Shown in pieces: positions 32,451 to 38,436 of a DNA stretch of 64,000 nt (its first letter is position 1; each line of letters starts with the position of its first letter). The position numbers were made by a program, and so were the translations under genes. Origin of the DNA: Hofstenia miamia (taxonomy: Eukaryota; Xenacoelomorpha; Acoela; Hofsteniidae); the NCBI GenBank assembly GCA_900660155.1, contig CABFPE010000009.1, forward strand, positions 1,594,336-1,658,335. Reading direction: 5' to 3'. The notes below the pieces were generated by a model that saw only the letters and a program-made list of their open reading frames with translations, had not been told where the DNA came from and did no database searches.

Positions 32451-34068
32451 GAAAAAAATATTTCTACAGTATATAACACAATAAGTGTTATGGAAAACGC
32501 AAAAATGTTGGATTGGGCAGGATTTGGTTGAAATTGTGTAATGCAATTAGCGGGAATACAAATTTTTGAGCAATTTTCGTATTTCTGTCATTAATCCCAC
32601 AGTATTTACTTGAACTTATTTGTATTTAACATGGAGGCTGGCTGTAAGAAAATACTATTTTACAAAATTTTAAATATGTCCCGTATAGAAATTTGAATTT
32701 TCATTTGGAGGAAGATATATAAATATAAGGCATACTAGAGAAAGAATAACCATAAGTTAACATCCCAACTGTAAAGACAAAACACCTTTCTATGTGAATT
32801 CGATCTGTTTTGCTAGAAAAACGAATCATATCTTCAAAAAGAGCTTCGCACAGCAAATGTTATTGCAATAAAAGAGTGTGTTTTTTATTCATGGTCAAAA
32901 CTGGTTGTCTCAAGATACCTTTCGTAATTTAGATATGAAGACAGGTAAGGTATTAAAACACATTCGAAAAACATTTAGATTAGCAAGTCGTCAGCATATA
33001 TTAGTTACAATTCATTCAAAGAAATTTGGGTAATGACGCAAATAATTTTACGAAAATCGACAGATGCAAAACTAAATGTAAGTTGAACAAAAAATTGCAA
33101 CCAAGAATTTTGCATGGGTCCGACACCATAATTAGGTAAATTATAGTTTCAATTCCCTGCATATTAAAATAAAATGTAAGACCAATATTGAATAACATTG
33201 TTCTAACAATTTTGCATGGGTCCGACACCATAATTACATAAATTATGGTTTTAATACCATGCATTTTGAATACAATTTTTAGAACAGTATTCAGTGAATA
33301 GTACTCCTTAAAATATAGAGTGATTGGAAAAATTCCTTGATTGTAAAATACAATTTAACAACTTTCTCAATTTTTGTGTATATTACTTAATGCTTGGCAA
33401 TTAAATCTATGCTATTGATTTCTTTTCAGATAATGGCTAGATGTCTTACTTGACAGGAACATGCTCAGATAACAGGACATTACGAAACTTGGAGATAAAT
33501 TGTTGAAGATACAAAATGGTTGAGAACCATTAAGGGAAGACATGCTCAAACTGGCAAAAAGTCGATCAAGAATTGTCATACAAAACGTGACTAGAGAATA
33601 TGAGTGATAATCGAAGAAGCGGTTGCCATTCTAAATTCAGAGACACTATGGTAGTTCAAGTTGATCGAGAACTGTTTAACTGTAGCCCACAAAAATCAAT
33701 TCGGCAAGCAACAAGAGAAAATTGACGCAATGTGATTAAAAATGAGCGTACTTGGAAGCAATAATATGCCAAGCACTCTCTTCCAAAGACTAGGGTATTC
33801 TCATTGAGCTTGGAGATGTTAACTGCGTGCTATGCTTGTAATTATTTAACGTAGTTTATCATATTGTTTATAATTTTATCACCAATAATATCGGTTTCAG
33901 AAGATGCCCTGCAATATCTCCGCCAATATTCACAAAAAATTACCAGAAATCTTTACCACAATCCATACAAGAAACTGCCTCACATCGCCTGCATTCATAA
34001 CGATAGTGATTTTCAACTTGCTGCTTCTTTAAAGAGCGACCACAAGTGTTACATGTAAACACTACCAT
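6320..34068 (-). CDS. LYAR: LYAR homolog, nucleolar zinc-finger protein (whole gene span)
   Basis: LYAR proteins are nucleolar factors with an N-terminal zinc-finger domain, implicated in ribosome production and cell growth. Six coding exons are described separately. All introns are GT-AG, the phases join without conflict, and the coding sum is 1659 nt, giving 552 residues. That is longer than vertebrate LYAR (about 380) because of lysine-rich internal repeats. Residues 1-52 carry the zinc-finger cysteines and histidines (C6, C9, H21, C26, C29, C34, C37, H49, C52). Residues 75-135 match the conserved LYAR stretch after the finger: WIKKI, NLPSKKGKF, NFVKSS, VLEEAW. Residues 136-552 are charged and rich in KKKKK. 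The winged-helix-like C-terminus of vertebrate LYAR was not seen. Family identity is from recognised motifs; splicing is inferred from sequence. Confidence 0.9.
6720..7450 (-). pseudogene. LINE RT palm and C-terminal remnant
   Basis: On the minus strand the stretch near 7380-7410 reads VTFADDNTPLI, the catalytic FADD type of box A/C motif. Further down come a KELAFL...LGITIDD-like segment and, at 6807-7097, FTLLLSTVFSLMAAWYR and LKKYIPQSRNSP, typical of the ORF2 C-terminus. Frames change between these parts. Confidence 0.6.
7488..7772 (-). pseudogene. LINE endonuclease-domain remnant
   Basis: It shows KKAGGGVCIYFRNDIDW, which resembles the GGVxIYxR motif of the apurinic-like endonuclease in LINE ORF2. 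The rest of the domain is absent or too decayed to identify. Confidence 0.6.
8383..8570 (-). pseudogene. LINE ORF1 PHD-like zinc finger remnant
   Basis: The translation carries CLKCKKKTGEFWIGCDICG followed by WFNINFCGISKDDF, a CxxC...CxxC...C spacing like a PHD finger. Such fingers occur in ORF1 of CR1/L2-group LINEs. The segment lies upstream of the endonuclease and RT pieces in the right order. The start of ORF1 could not be fixed. Confidence 0.6.
9622..10721 (-). CDS. LYAR: LYAR exon 5 (lysine-rich repeat exon)
   Basis: The 1100-bp exon runs from acceptor TTTTTAG (exon starts 10721, AAG TCC GGC) to donor AAAT/GTATGT (ends 9622). It encodes residues 136-501 and two bases of codon 502. After an acidic lead come three related units of about 72-81 residues (roughly 218-292, 293-373, 374-445) and a partial fourth. 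Each pairs a KKKKKAKEYEE-like start, a VDNEVVI.KAKKKKK segment, and a VNDC...NEC segment with spaced cysteines. The frame is open throughout 366 codons in AT-rich DNA, good evidence of constraint. An open frame continues past the donor for some 30 residues, but the donor is strong and the join to exon 6 keeps phase. Confidence 0.88.
10722..10958 (-). other. LYAR intron 4
   Basis: A 237-bp intron from donor GTAAGT after GCA (10958 downward) to acceptor TTTTTAG. Both flanking exons are in phase 0 here. Confidence 0.8.
10959..11033 (-). CDS. LYAR: LYAR exon 4
   Basis: A 75-bp exon of exactly 25 codons (residues 111-135), with acceptor CATTTAG and donor GCA/GTAAGT. It reads NFVKSSFHENRHD then VLEEAWSFMQQA. 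This matches the human LYAR stretch that follows NVPRKKAKF, where QNWMKNSL...ILDQVWNIF is found. It is too short to stand out as an ORF and was found by reading on from the zinc-finger exons. Confidence 0.85.
11034..12233 (-). other. LYAR intron 3
   Basis: A 1.2-kb AT-rich intron between donor GTAAGT and acceptor CATTTAG. Apart from short chance ORFs nothing is recognised. Confidence 0.7.
12234..12332 (-). CDS. LYAR: LYAR exon 3
   Basis: A 99-bp exon of 33 codons (residues 78-110) with acceptor GTACAG and donor TTT/GTAAGT. It starts KIMTDFS and ends NLPSKKGKFF, in line with human LYAR KISELI...NVPRKKAKF. A second AG (TTTTTCAG, exon start 12310) is a better-looking acceptor but would break phase with exon 2. 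The upstream AG keeps phase on both sides and improves the match, so I chose it. Confidence 0.8.
12333..13023 (-). other. LYAR intron 2
   Basis: A 691-bp AT-rich intron from donor GTATGA (after ATT AAA) to acceptor GTACAG. A possible donor-like GTATGT near 12597 has no matching acceptor or LYAR similarity and was not used. Confidence 0.7.
13024..13129 (-). CDS. LYAR: LYAR exon 2 (second half of zinc finger)
   Basis: A 106-bp exon, with acceptor TTTCTTAG and donor AAA/GTATGA. One base completes the tryptophan codon begun in exon 1, then 35 codons (residues 43-77) start GDDYVNHTQCITEQEKYQG and end ENWIK. The human counterpart is GDDYKNHVKCISEDQKYGG...AWIQ. H49 and C52 complete the LYAR-type finger. 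Confidence 0.92.
13164..13191. repeat. (TA)n microsatellite
   Basis: About 14 TA units inside LYAR intron 1, next to a short tandem repeat and an assembly gap. Confidence 0.9.
13185..13290. repeat. Degenerate tandem repeat, ATATTGGTGxTTTGTAA
   Basis: The word TATTGGTG followed by a TTTGTAA-like word occurs three times at 28-31 bp spacing, plus a partial fourth (AATGGTGTTTTGTA), just before the N run. Repeats like this may be why the assembly broke here. Confidence 0.6.
13306..14305. other. Assembly gap, 1000 N
   Basis: Exactly 1000 N, probably a placeholder length. It hides one end of the LTR of copy A. Open frames running through it have no meaning. Confidence 0.98.
14306..15047 (-). repeat. 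3' LTR of copy A (partial)
   Basis: Ends with GGATGATGCTGCA at 15047 next to a polypurine tract; the other end is lost in the N gap. It matches LTRs at 49362-50240, 58418-59529 and, inverted, 43942-45033. Confidence 0.88.
14817..14827 (+). promoter_or_regulatory. YY1-like motif in LTR of copy A
   Basis: AAGATGGCGGC matches the core binding word of the zinc-finger factor YY1. The same word is kept in the LTRs of copies B, C/B and D. Binding in this organism is inferred only. Confidence 0.5.
15048..15060 (-). other. Polypurine tract of copy A
   Basis: On the element strand it reads GCTGAGGGGGGCA directly before the 3' LTR, the usual plus-strand primer of LTR elements. An identical tract is at 50241-50253, and a variant in copy E at 60848-60860. 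Confidence 0.75.
15120..18180 (-). pseudogene. Copy A extra coding region beyond the integrase, unknown family
   Basis: About 3 kb between the integrase and the 3' LTR still reads as protein in several open stretches (for example 17632-18180, 17208-17597, 16737-17165, 16209-16727, 15120-15587). It sits where errantiviruses carry env, but I see no signal peptide, membrane segment, furin site or glycoprotein-like cysteines. It is hydrophilic with mixed helix-like segments. Short words such as DTDDEW, NDIVW, LAHTSR and QPW.TTR recur in the divergent copy E. No known domain was recognised. This is a fossil with several breaks. Confidence 0.7.
16224..16224. other. Single-N assembly join
   Basis: The sequence before the N (about 16020-16223) is repeated after it in slightly different form. 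From here to about 17625 identity to 51208-52610 is far higher than on the other side, so two copies were probably merged. Confidence 0.75.
18181..18893 (-). other. Copy A linker between integrase and extra coding region
   Basis: Weakly open stretch in which a short word, TTGAATCAGC or a CpG-type variant of it, recurs about six times. The same word recurs in copy B (54730-55140) and near the start of pol. It may be spacer between coding regions or a poorly kept part of the extra protein. Confidence 0.45.
18894..20207 (-). pseudogene. Copy A integrase region
   Basis: Integrases insert the DNA copy into the host genome. The region shows an H-H-C-C finger (GHLGIHRW, then CTTC), the catalytic-core start HIDLEMLLKDAEGYQYLLVMV and DNFTKYARM, and a downstream GPHTITQ segment like the GPY/F module of Metaviridae integrases. 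Fossil, broken. Confidence 0.8.
20239..22029 (-). pseudogene. Copy A reverse transcriptase and RNase H region
   Basis: RT motifs typical of Ty3/gypsy: AAPTVF, AFITPYGLYEWIYMAFG, NAPATFQR, YIDDIIVISNT, a KCNILKEKIVFLGR segment, then the connection domain (GFFNYNGTFIPNIA, PFIWTWQEQEE) and the end of RNase H (EYLNEFTFMIEHRKGTLHNNAD). The region contains the single-N join at 21102, flanked by about 380 bp that appears twice and is probably an assembly artefact. Fossil, broken. Confidence 0.85.
21102..21102. other. Single-N assembly join with duplicated flank
   Basis: The stretch starting GCATCATCTTCACTG at about 20721 restarts right after this N and runs the same course to CCTCTGAAATG. An overlap that was not collapsed is likelier than a real duplication. 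Confidence 0.75.
22126..22860 (-). pseudogene. Copy A retroviral-type aspartic protease region
   Basis: A retropepsin-like segment follows gag. It reads INIAQMRI, QPLVIVDT and LPYKVILGNDFL, the last being the typical ILG-DFL part of gypsy proteases. Fossil. Confidence 0.7.
22980..24555 (-). pseudogene. Copy A gag region with CCHC zinc knuckle
   Basis: Gag packs the element RNA. The N-terminal part is basic (MTKGKK-like start near 24552), then a coiled-coil stretch rich in Q and E, a capsid-like part (LPKFKGRVDSYNPTFAKWL; DFINYYENKSFKNQYQIIL) and a knuckle CYGCGQKGHKKPDC near 23100-23150. Fossil with several breaks. Confidence 0.8.
24762..24778 (-). other. Primer-binding site of copy A
   Basis: Directly inside the 5' LTR, on the element strand, it reads TGGTGACCATGACAGCC. 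Starting with TGG and resembling the complement of a tRNA-Arg 3' end, it fits minus-strand priming. Confidence 0.65.
24779..25328 (-). repeat. 5' LTR of copy A (partial)
   Basis: Begins TGTAATATCC at 24779 and follows the family LTR until about 25328, where similarity stops at a LINE ORF1-like stretch. About half of the expected 1.1 kb is present. Confidence 0.8.
25329..25773 (-). pseudogene. Possible LINE ORF1 (gag-like) fragment
   Basis: Two open segments in different frames (25561-25773, starting MDTQTSPKKDSITSLL, and 25304-25561, with SYANITKSK and TKSGKVLFRFPKGKAN). The second resembles the nucleic-acid-binding part of gag-like ORF1 proteins of Jockey/CR1 LINEs, which often ends with an RxxKxGxVLV-type strand. 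There is no zinc knuckle in view. It is cut by the LTR of copy A. The assignment is tentative. Confidence 0.35.
25774..27638 (+). other. Decayed coding-like DNA, unidentified
   Basis: From about 25860 to 26900 the plus strand reads as protein-like stretches interrupted by stops, for example IIQHQFIPIRETDSLALMKL and CMAEFDTHEYYISGRL. CpG is almost absent. This looks like an old mobile-element or processed remnant, but I recognise no family. From 27150 to 27638 nothing is seen. Confidence 0.35.
27639..28808 (+). mobile_element. Solo LTR of a related gypsy-like subfamily (copy F)
   Basis: Begins TGTAGCATAATCC and ends GAGGATGCTACA, 1170 bp, aligning along its length, with clear divergence, to the plus-strand LTR of copy D at 43942-45033 (shared words TAGGTTAGGAAG, CAGTAATGGCTA, ACACATAAGCTA, GAGCTGAGA). 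It is flanked by GAAA on both sides, a likely 4-bp target duplication. No primer site or gag follows and no polypurine tract precedes, so it is a solo LTR left by LTR-LTR recombination. Old. Confidence 0.75.
28809..29104. other. AT-rich intron DNA ending in a (TA)n run
   Basis: No gene seen. A TA repeat from about 29087 runs into the N gap. Confidence 0.6.
29105..30104. other. Assembly gap, 1000 N
   Basis: Placeholder-length gap within LYAR intron 1, flanked on one side by a TA microsatellite. Confidence 0.98.
30238..30270. repeat. (TA)n microsatellite
   Basis: A TA run of about 16 units directly before the first TCCCGC word of the motif cluster. Confidence 0.9.
30272..31486. repeat. Inverted cluster of a GTACAAAGCGGGA motif (foldback-like)
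   Basis: The 13-bp word or a close variant occurs eight times: inverted at 30272, 30490 and 30520, and direct at 30306, 31382, 31408, 31439 and 31469. Within the arrays units repeat at 26-31 bp and share more than the core (TATAAATGAT lies between units). The two main arrays face each other across about 850 bp, like the ends of a foldback element with subterminal repeats. The mariner at 31488 inserted directly next to the last unit. No coding sequence was found inside. Confidence 0.6.
31488..32413 (-). mobile_element. Non-autonomous Tc1/mariner-type transposon
   Basis: Terminal inverted repeats of about 38 bp run from CAGGGTGATCCAAAAGTCC (left) to the inverse at 32376-32413, with one mismatch; TA flanks both ends (31486-31487, 32414-32415), the signature target duplication. 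At 926 bp it is shorter than a full mariner (about 1.3 kb) because the second half of the transposase gene is missing. Near the right end a block starting TGTCTATGGT is repeated at 62-bp spacing (32287 and 32349). The near-perfect ends suggest a fairly recent insertion. Confidence 0.9.
31540..32253 (-). pseudogene. Mariner-like transposase, N-terminal part only
   Basis: The open frame starts METLSLCKKVHLAAW at 32253. The N-terminal part holds two helix-turn-helix DNA-binding regions joined by a GRP motif (SGRPVTAS, residues 63-70). The catalytic core begins at FSDECTFHLNGTINKHN with the first catalytic Asp near residue 157. The frame follows the family to YINNILIPHI (residue 230) and then enters the terminal repeat. 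The second and third catalytic residues are absent, so it cannot cut DNA by itself but may still bind ends. Confidence 0.85.
32414..32448. repeat. (TA)n microsatellite at the mariner target
   Basis: About 17 TA units directly after the transposon end. Tc1/mariner elements insert at TA, so the run either was the target or grew from the target duplication. Confidence 0.85.
32449..33110. other. AT-rich intron DNA, nothing recognised
   Basis: No supported exon or element. One GCGGGAATACAAA word at about 32549 resembles the 13-bp cluster motif upstream. Confidence 0.5.
33111..33300. repeat. 102-bp tandem duplication
   Basis: The block starting TGCATGGGTCCGACACCATA occurs at 33111 and again at 33213, with similar following sequence (AATTAT...TTTAATACC/TTTCAATTCCCTGCAT). 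The second unit is partial or diverged at its end. Confidence 0.75.
33317..33800 (+). mobile_element. Decayed mariner-like element remnant
   Basis: It opens with AGAGTGATTGGAAAAATTCC, a weakened version of a mariner end like that at 31488. The plus strand then reads MARCLT near 33433 and, near 33650-33710, NCSPQKSIRQATRENWR, which matches the SPxKSIRRASRE part of the second helix-turn-helix in mariner-group transposases. Frames are broken and no catalytic core is visible. It is much older than the element at 31488. Confidence 0.6.
33944..34068 (-). CDS. LYAR: LYAR exon 1 (start codon and first half of zinc finger)
   Basis: The ATG is at 34066-34068, and 41 codons plus two bases run to donor TG/GTAATT. 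The peptide starts MVVFTCNTCGRSLKKQQ and ends CMDCGKDF(W); human LYAR starts MVFFTCNACGESVKKIQ and has CIDCGKDFW at the same place. Finger ligands C6, C9, H21, C26, C29, C34 and C37 are all present. The two leftover bases plus the first base of exon 2 make the W codon. TTTTCAG lies 10 nt upstream of the ATG, so the 5' leader may be spliced. Confidence 0.93.
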
Positions 34069-34077
34069 TTTCTTCAA

Positions 34078-34092
34078 GCTGAAAATAATAAT
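34078..34092 (-). other. Possible splice acceptor just upstream of the LYAR start
   Basis: On the minus strand TTATTATTTTCAG is followed by 10 nt (CTTGAAGAAA) and the ATG. It could be the end of a 5' UTR intron or a spliced-leader acceptor. Only the sequence pattern supports it. Confidence 0.4.
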
Positions 34093-37000
34093 TAAATAAT
34101 ACTTTAGTAAGGAGGATCGTACACGTCTTAAAACTATTTAATTACATGTACTATCCAAATGGGACAACGGTGTTACTTAGATATTTATTTTCAATTATAA
34201 TACGAATTCCCATTATAATATTTAAAAAATACAGCATATTTTTCAAAATCGAAATTTACTTTACTAAATGTACCCAAGTATTTCTTGGAATTGGCAAACT
34301 AGCAGGCGCGATAAACGCAACTACAGCACAATGACTATCACGGCAAAATGATATTTTATTTAAAAGCAAGCATGCACTAAAAACGGAATCAAATGTGCAT
34401 TTTGGGTGTTTTTGATGTACAGCACTATAGCTAACTACCAACATATGGTTATAAAGTGGCTGAAATCTTGCAACAATCATCATTATAACTTAACACTTAA
34501 AAAATTCTACTTCAGTATTGCCGACAGGGTAAATCAGAGCAGAGGAAAATCTTGCACTACGATGCCATCATAGAAGTTCGTATCAATGATTTCATAAACT
34601 AACAAAATGATAAGGCTGATATTTGCTTAACTTGTAAGGTGATTACGATCATATTACGTAGTACTTTCAAAAGAATTCGTACACATAATTTAGAGCAAAA
34701 ACCCAAGTGTTTTAGCATGGAATCTACTTTATCATTTAAAACTGGTTTTATCGCATTCATACACATTTATGCATGTAAACCATTATCTACATCAGCTTTT
34801 GGCATAAAAAGTGTAATATTTTTTGTAGCAATTACGATTTCAGGATGCCATTAAAAAATAAATGATTAATAAGCTCATTATATTTAGCAAAAGAATATTC
34901 ATAGAGAAATTATGCTCCTGGTTTAGGGTTTTTAAAAACGGTGGGGCGGGGCACCTTTCAATTATGTGTCGATAAAATATATAAAGAAAATATATAAAAT
35001 ATAATGGTAATTTAAACAAATAATGAATCCAAGAGAAAACAATATTTTGTAAAACGTAACCTAAATGTCTAATTATATTTTATGAACCGAATGACGCATC
35101 AAATATATTGGTCAAGGCCAGGACAATTTCTTGTGACGTACGTGACACTTTCAAGAAATAAAAGCGCAGGCAATCAATACCTATCGCATTGACAGAGAAA
35201 TTTCTCTCATATTAGTCTAACAAGGCTACATCCACGGATATAATAGTAATATCTAAAATTATAAACATGAATTTCCTCCTCAAAATTCCGTGACGCACGG
35301 GATCAGAAGAAAACGCTGAAAATTTGCATGTCCTTCATTTTCAATTTTATCTGAAGTGAAACTTGACTAATATGTTATTCTAATGTTATCATCTTCAATA
35401 CATCCAAAACAAGTATCTTTTTTATCTAAAAATTGACCTTTCTCGAAATTATGATGAGACCACATAATTATGCTACGTATGGGACACGAGGTGTACTGGG
35501 TATTCATTTTTTATGAACATCGGCGGTCGGCAATTCGATGCAAAGGACGTTAATCAAATAGCTACCGTTTTGAAATGGCTTAAGTGTTCAATGAAACTGA
35601 ACGAAGCGGTTAATATTATTTCAATTTGCTAAATTAATTCGAAATCTTGAATTTTTTACAATTATAAATTAACATATTAAATTAAGATACATACTATAGT
35701 CGTTCAGAAAATTTAGCGTTTCTACCCTTGAACTATATGTGATTTTTTATAATATGAGAAAACATTACCTTGGACAATTTGAAATGCATAGAAAAGACAC
35801 ACTTCCAAAAATTTGATAAAACCGGGCCTCCGGGTCCTCCCCAATAGTATTCCAGAAAAAAAATTAGTTAAAAAATTAACCATTGCACAACCAGGCATAT
35901 GGTGACATTCATTAAAGTTATCATGCATCTCCGTAAATATCACAAAATGCGGAAATAAAATACGAAACTCCAATATTTTATAACTAAAATGCTTAGCGAA
36001 ATAAAATTTGGTACAAGTGATTGCAATATACTGAAAAACAATGAGCTAAAATGTGATAAATTTTAAGTAAACATTACACATTGTATTTTCTCAATTATCA
36101 TGGAATTATAGTTGTGCATTTACTAATGTGAAATAAAACAAATGTTTGCATGAGCTAAAGTATGTGCCAAATTTTGAAAAAATTATACTCAGATTGAGCA
36201 AATCTAATGTCATTCAATTGAAACAATACCGACGAGCAAAATCTTCCAAATAATTGTGTGTGTGTGTGTAAATATGACCTCAGAATAACAGCGAAACATT
36301 ATTATGGATAGCTTCATTTTCTCGCACGCATGTACGTCTATGCTTGATAAGTTAAAACACAGTGCAACAGCTACTCTGGATTATTATGTGTTGTCACAAG
36401 CTGAAGTCTATCGTCTGGAGTATTTCAAATCTAAAAATAGGTGAGAAAGAGAATTTGGCCGATAAGTTCAGCATTGGTGTCGAGAGTAATTTTTGCTGAT
36501 TTGAATATGGGAACAACTAAGGAAATTTTCAAGATGTTATACATCTGATAAGTTGGAAAAGACAACATCCGGATATCAATGGATAAATGTAGGGAGAGTG
36601 TCACAAACCGATAGAGATTTAATTTAAATGATTTAGAGTTCAAAGAGATCAGAGAAAAATAGAGCATTCAAATTAGCATTATCAGCAATGAAATTACCGG
36701 TGATGGGAATGAAAAAATGGAATAAATAGTCGCTGAGAGTGTAAATAAATCAAATATTTACAAGAAAATAAGAAAGTTACAATTGATGGATGAGAGAATG
36801 ATATAACAGCAAAATTTTCAAGTTGAACCAAGTTCAGATTGATGAATAATTTAGGCCATAAGTCGAAATTAGGGCTCTTATGCATTGAGAAGTGTGATAA
36901 AATCTAACACCAACTGTGAAGTCGGGAGAAAGAAATTATAATAAATAAAAATATAGACAGAGTTAAGTTTTAGTAAGACAGATAATAGTAAAAAAACTAG

Positions 37001-38436
37001 GTATATCCGACGGGAATTATTTCTAGGACTGTAACAATTACCAGAATGGGGAGGGGGATAGGGGTCGACTATGATTGTCAATTGCAAGAATTGGTAACAA
37101 GAAGGGAGAGACAGGAAATTTAATTTTGAGGGCGGAGAGAGGAGCACCCGTTATTTTAGGGGACTCAGTTGGAATGAAGTGATTAAATAATAACTAAACT
37201 AACTCTAAAAAATAATCAACAAGATTAAATGAAATGCTACATATGTAGCATGCCAGCGCGTGAATTGCTGTTGCTTGAAGCACAATTTAATAATACGGGT
37301 AGTCAGGAGAAGGAAAAACATTAATTGCAATTAAGCATTTCTTCGTAGAATAATCAAACAAAGTATTTAGAAATCACTGTCATATTTTTCAGAAATTTCG
37401 GCTTATCAGATTTTAAAAATACTGCCGAAAGGTTACTCTTGACAATTTTGTTATAACCAATTCCAAATCAATTACAAAGAAAGGAGCAAACATTTATGGA
37501 TGGTTAGAATGAGTTGTCTGTGTTCTAAAACATTTTGAGTACGACTTTACACGAACATATTGATTTCGGTGAATTTTTTTCAAGAAATAGTGCCGCTTGT
37601 TACCAAGGCAGCTGAGGCTAAAATTAAACAAATTTTGCTACCTTAATTGACGGATGCACAAAACATTCAACTAATTTTTTGGAGTACTTGTTCCATGTTT
37701 TAACGCAAAATTGCAAAATTCGTAAGCCCTGAAACGAGCTTTTTGTTCAAAGATCAATATAATTAAACGGAGTGGTAGGTACATCGATTTAACGTGACTG
37801 TCGTCGAATATTGGATTGACAACCGACTCTCTTAAGTAACAGTTGAACAGTTTGAAATTATAGTGAAAACTTCGTCAAGTGAATAATTTGCGACCTATAA
37901 AGAAAATGACACCGCTGTTAGATGTTAGGTCTATTTTGAAAATTCCGATTCAGTACGCGAAAATATATATTATTACCATTCGATACCATTGGGGTTCATT
38001 AATTAATAAACCAGAAGATTCTAAATGATGCTGCGTACAAATTTCTTAGATTATCGAGCAGGGTTCTCAGTGTTGGCCGATTGTTTTGCTACAGAAACAG
38101 GGATTATTGATCGTTAATCTCAATGTTATATTCTAGTGTAGCATATGAATATTTTGAGGCAATAGAAATTTGGATCTCAAACCAAATACTCTTCGGATCA
38201 TAAGAAGCCGCATTTTGCGGATAGACACGGTGCGGAATATATATACTGTATATAAAGGGTATATACTTTTTTCATTTAAGTTTAGAAGCTTAAGTAAGCG
38301 AATGTAGGAACAGCCCGGGCAAGGTATGCAAAGTACTGTTTTGGGACGCAAATGCGAGAACGTCAAACACCAAAAATTAAACTTTATTTTTATAAAATGA
38401 GCAATTGATGGTTTGTCCAACGTCATTATCTGCATA
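34093..38436. other. Intergenic region upstream of LYAR, no gene recognised
   Basis: The part nearest LYAR should hold its promoter, but no TATA box or other clear element stands out in this AT-rich DNA. A GT microsatellite lies at about 36255-36269. Short open frames show no family similarity. CpG is somewhat more common than in the retroelements. Confidence 0.5.

Larger units (their letters stand above)
13130..33943 (-). other. LYAR intron 1, 20.8 kb, filled with mobile elements
   Basis: The intron starts at donor TG/GTAATT (33943 downward) and ends at acceptor TTTCTTAG (13130). The phase match (TTC TG + G GGC, giving FWG) joins exon 1 to exon 2 across this span. It holds gypsy-like copy A, a LINE ORF1-like piece, a solo LTR, a deleted mariner, a mariner remnant, other repeats and two 1000-N gaps, so the true length is not known. 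All other LYAR introns are 0.2-3.2 kb. Confidence 0.8.

Noticed and set aside
35722-35973. Minus-strand 83-codon frame containing RTRRPGFIKFLEV
   Set aside because: No family match, no neighbouring exon signals, and composition like the surrounding AT-rich DNA.
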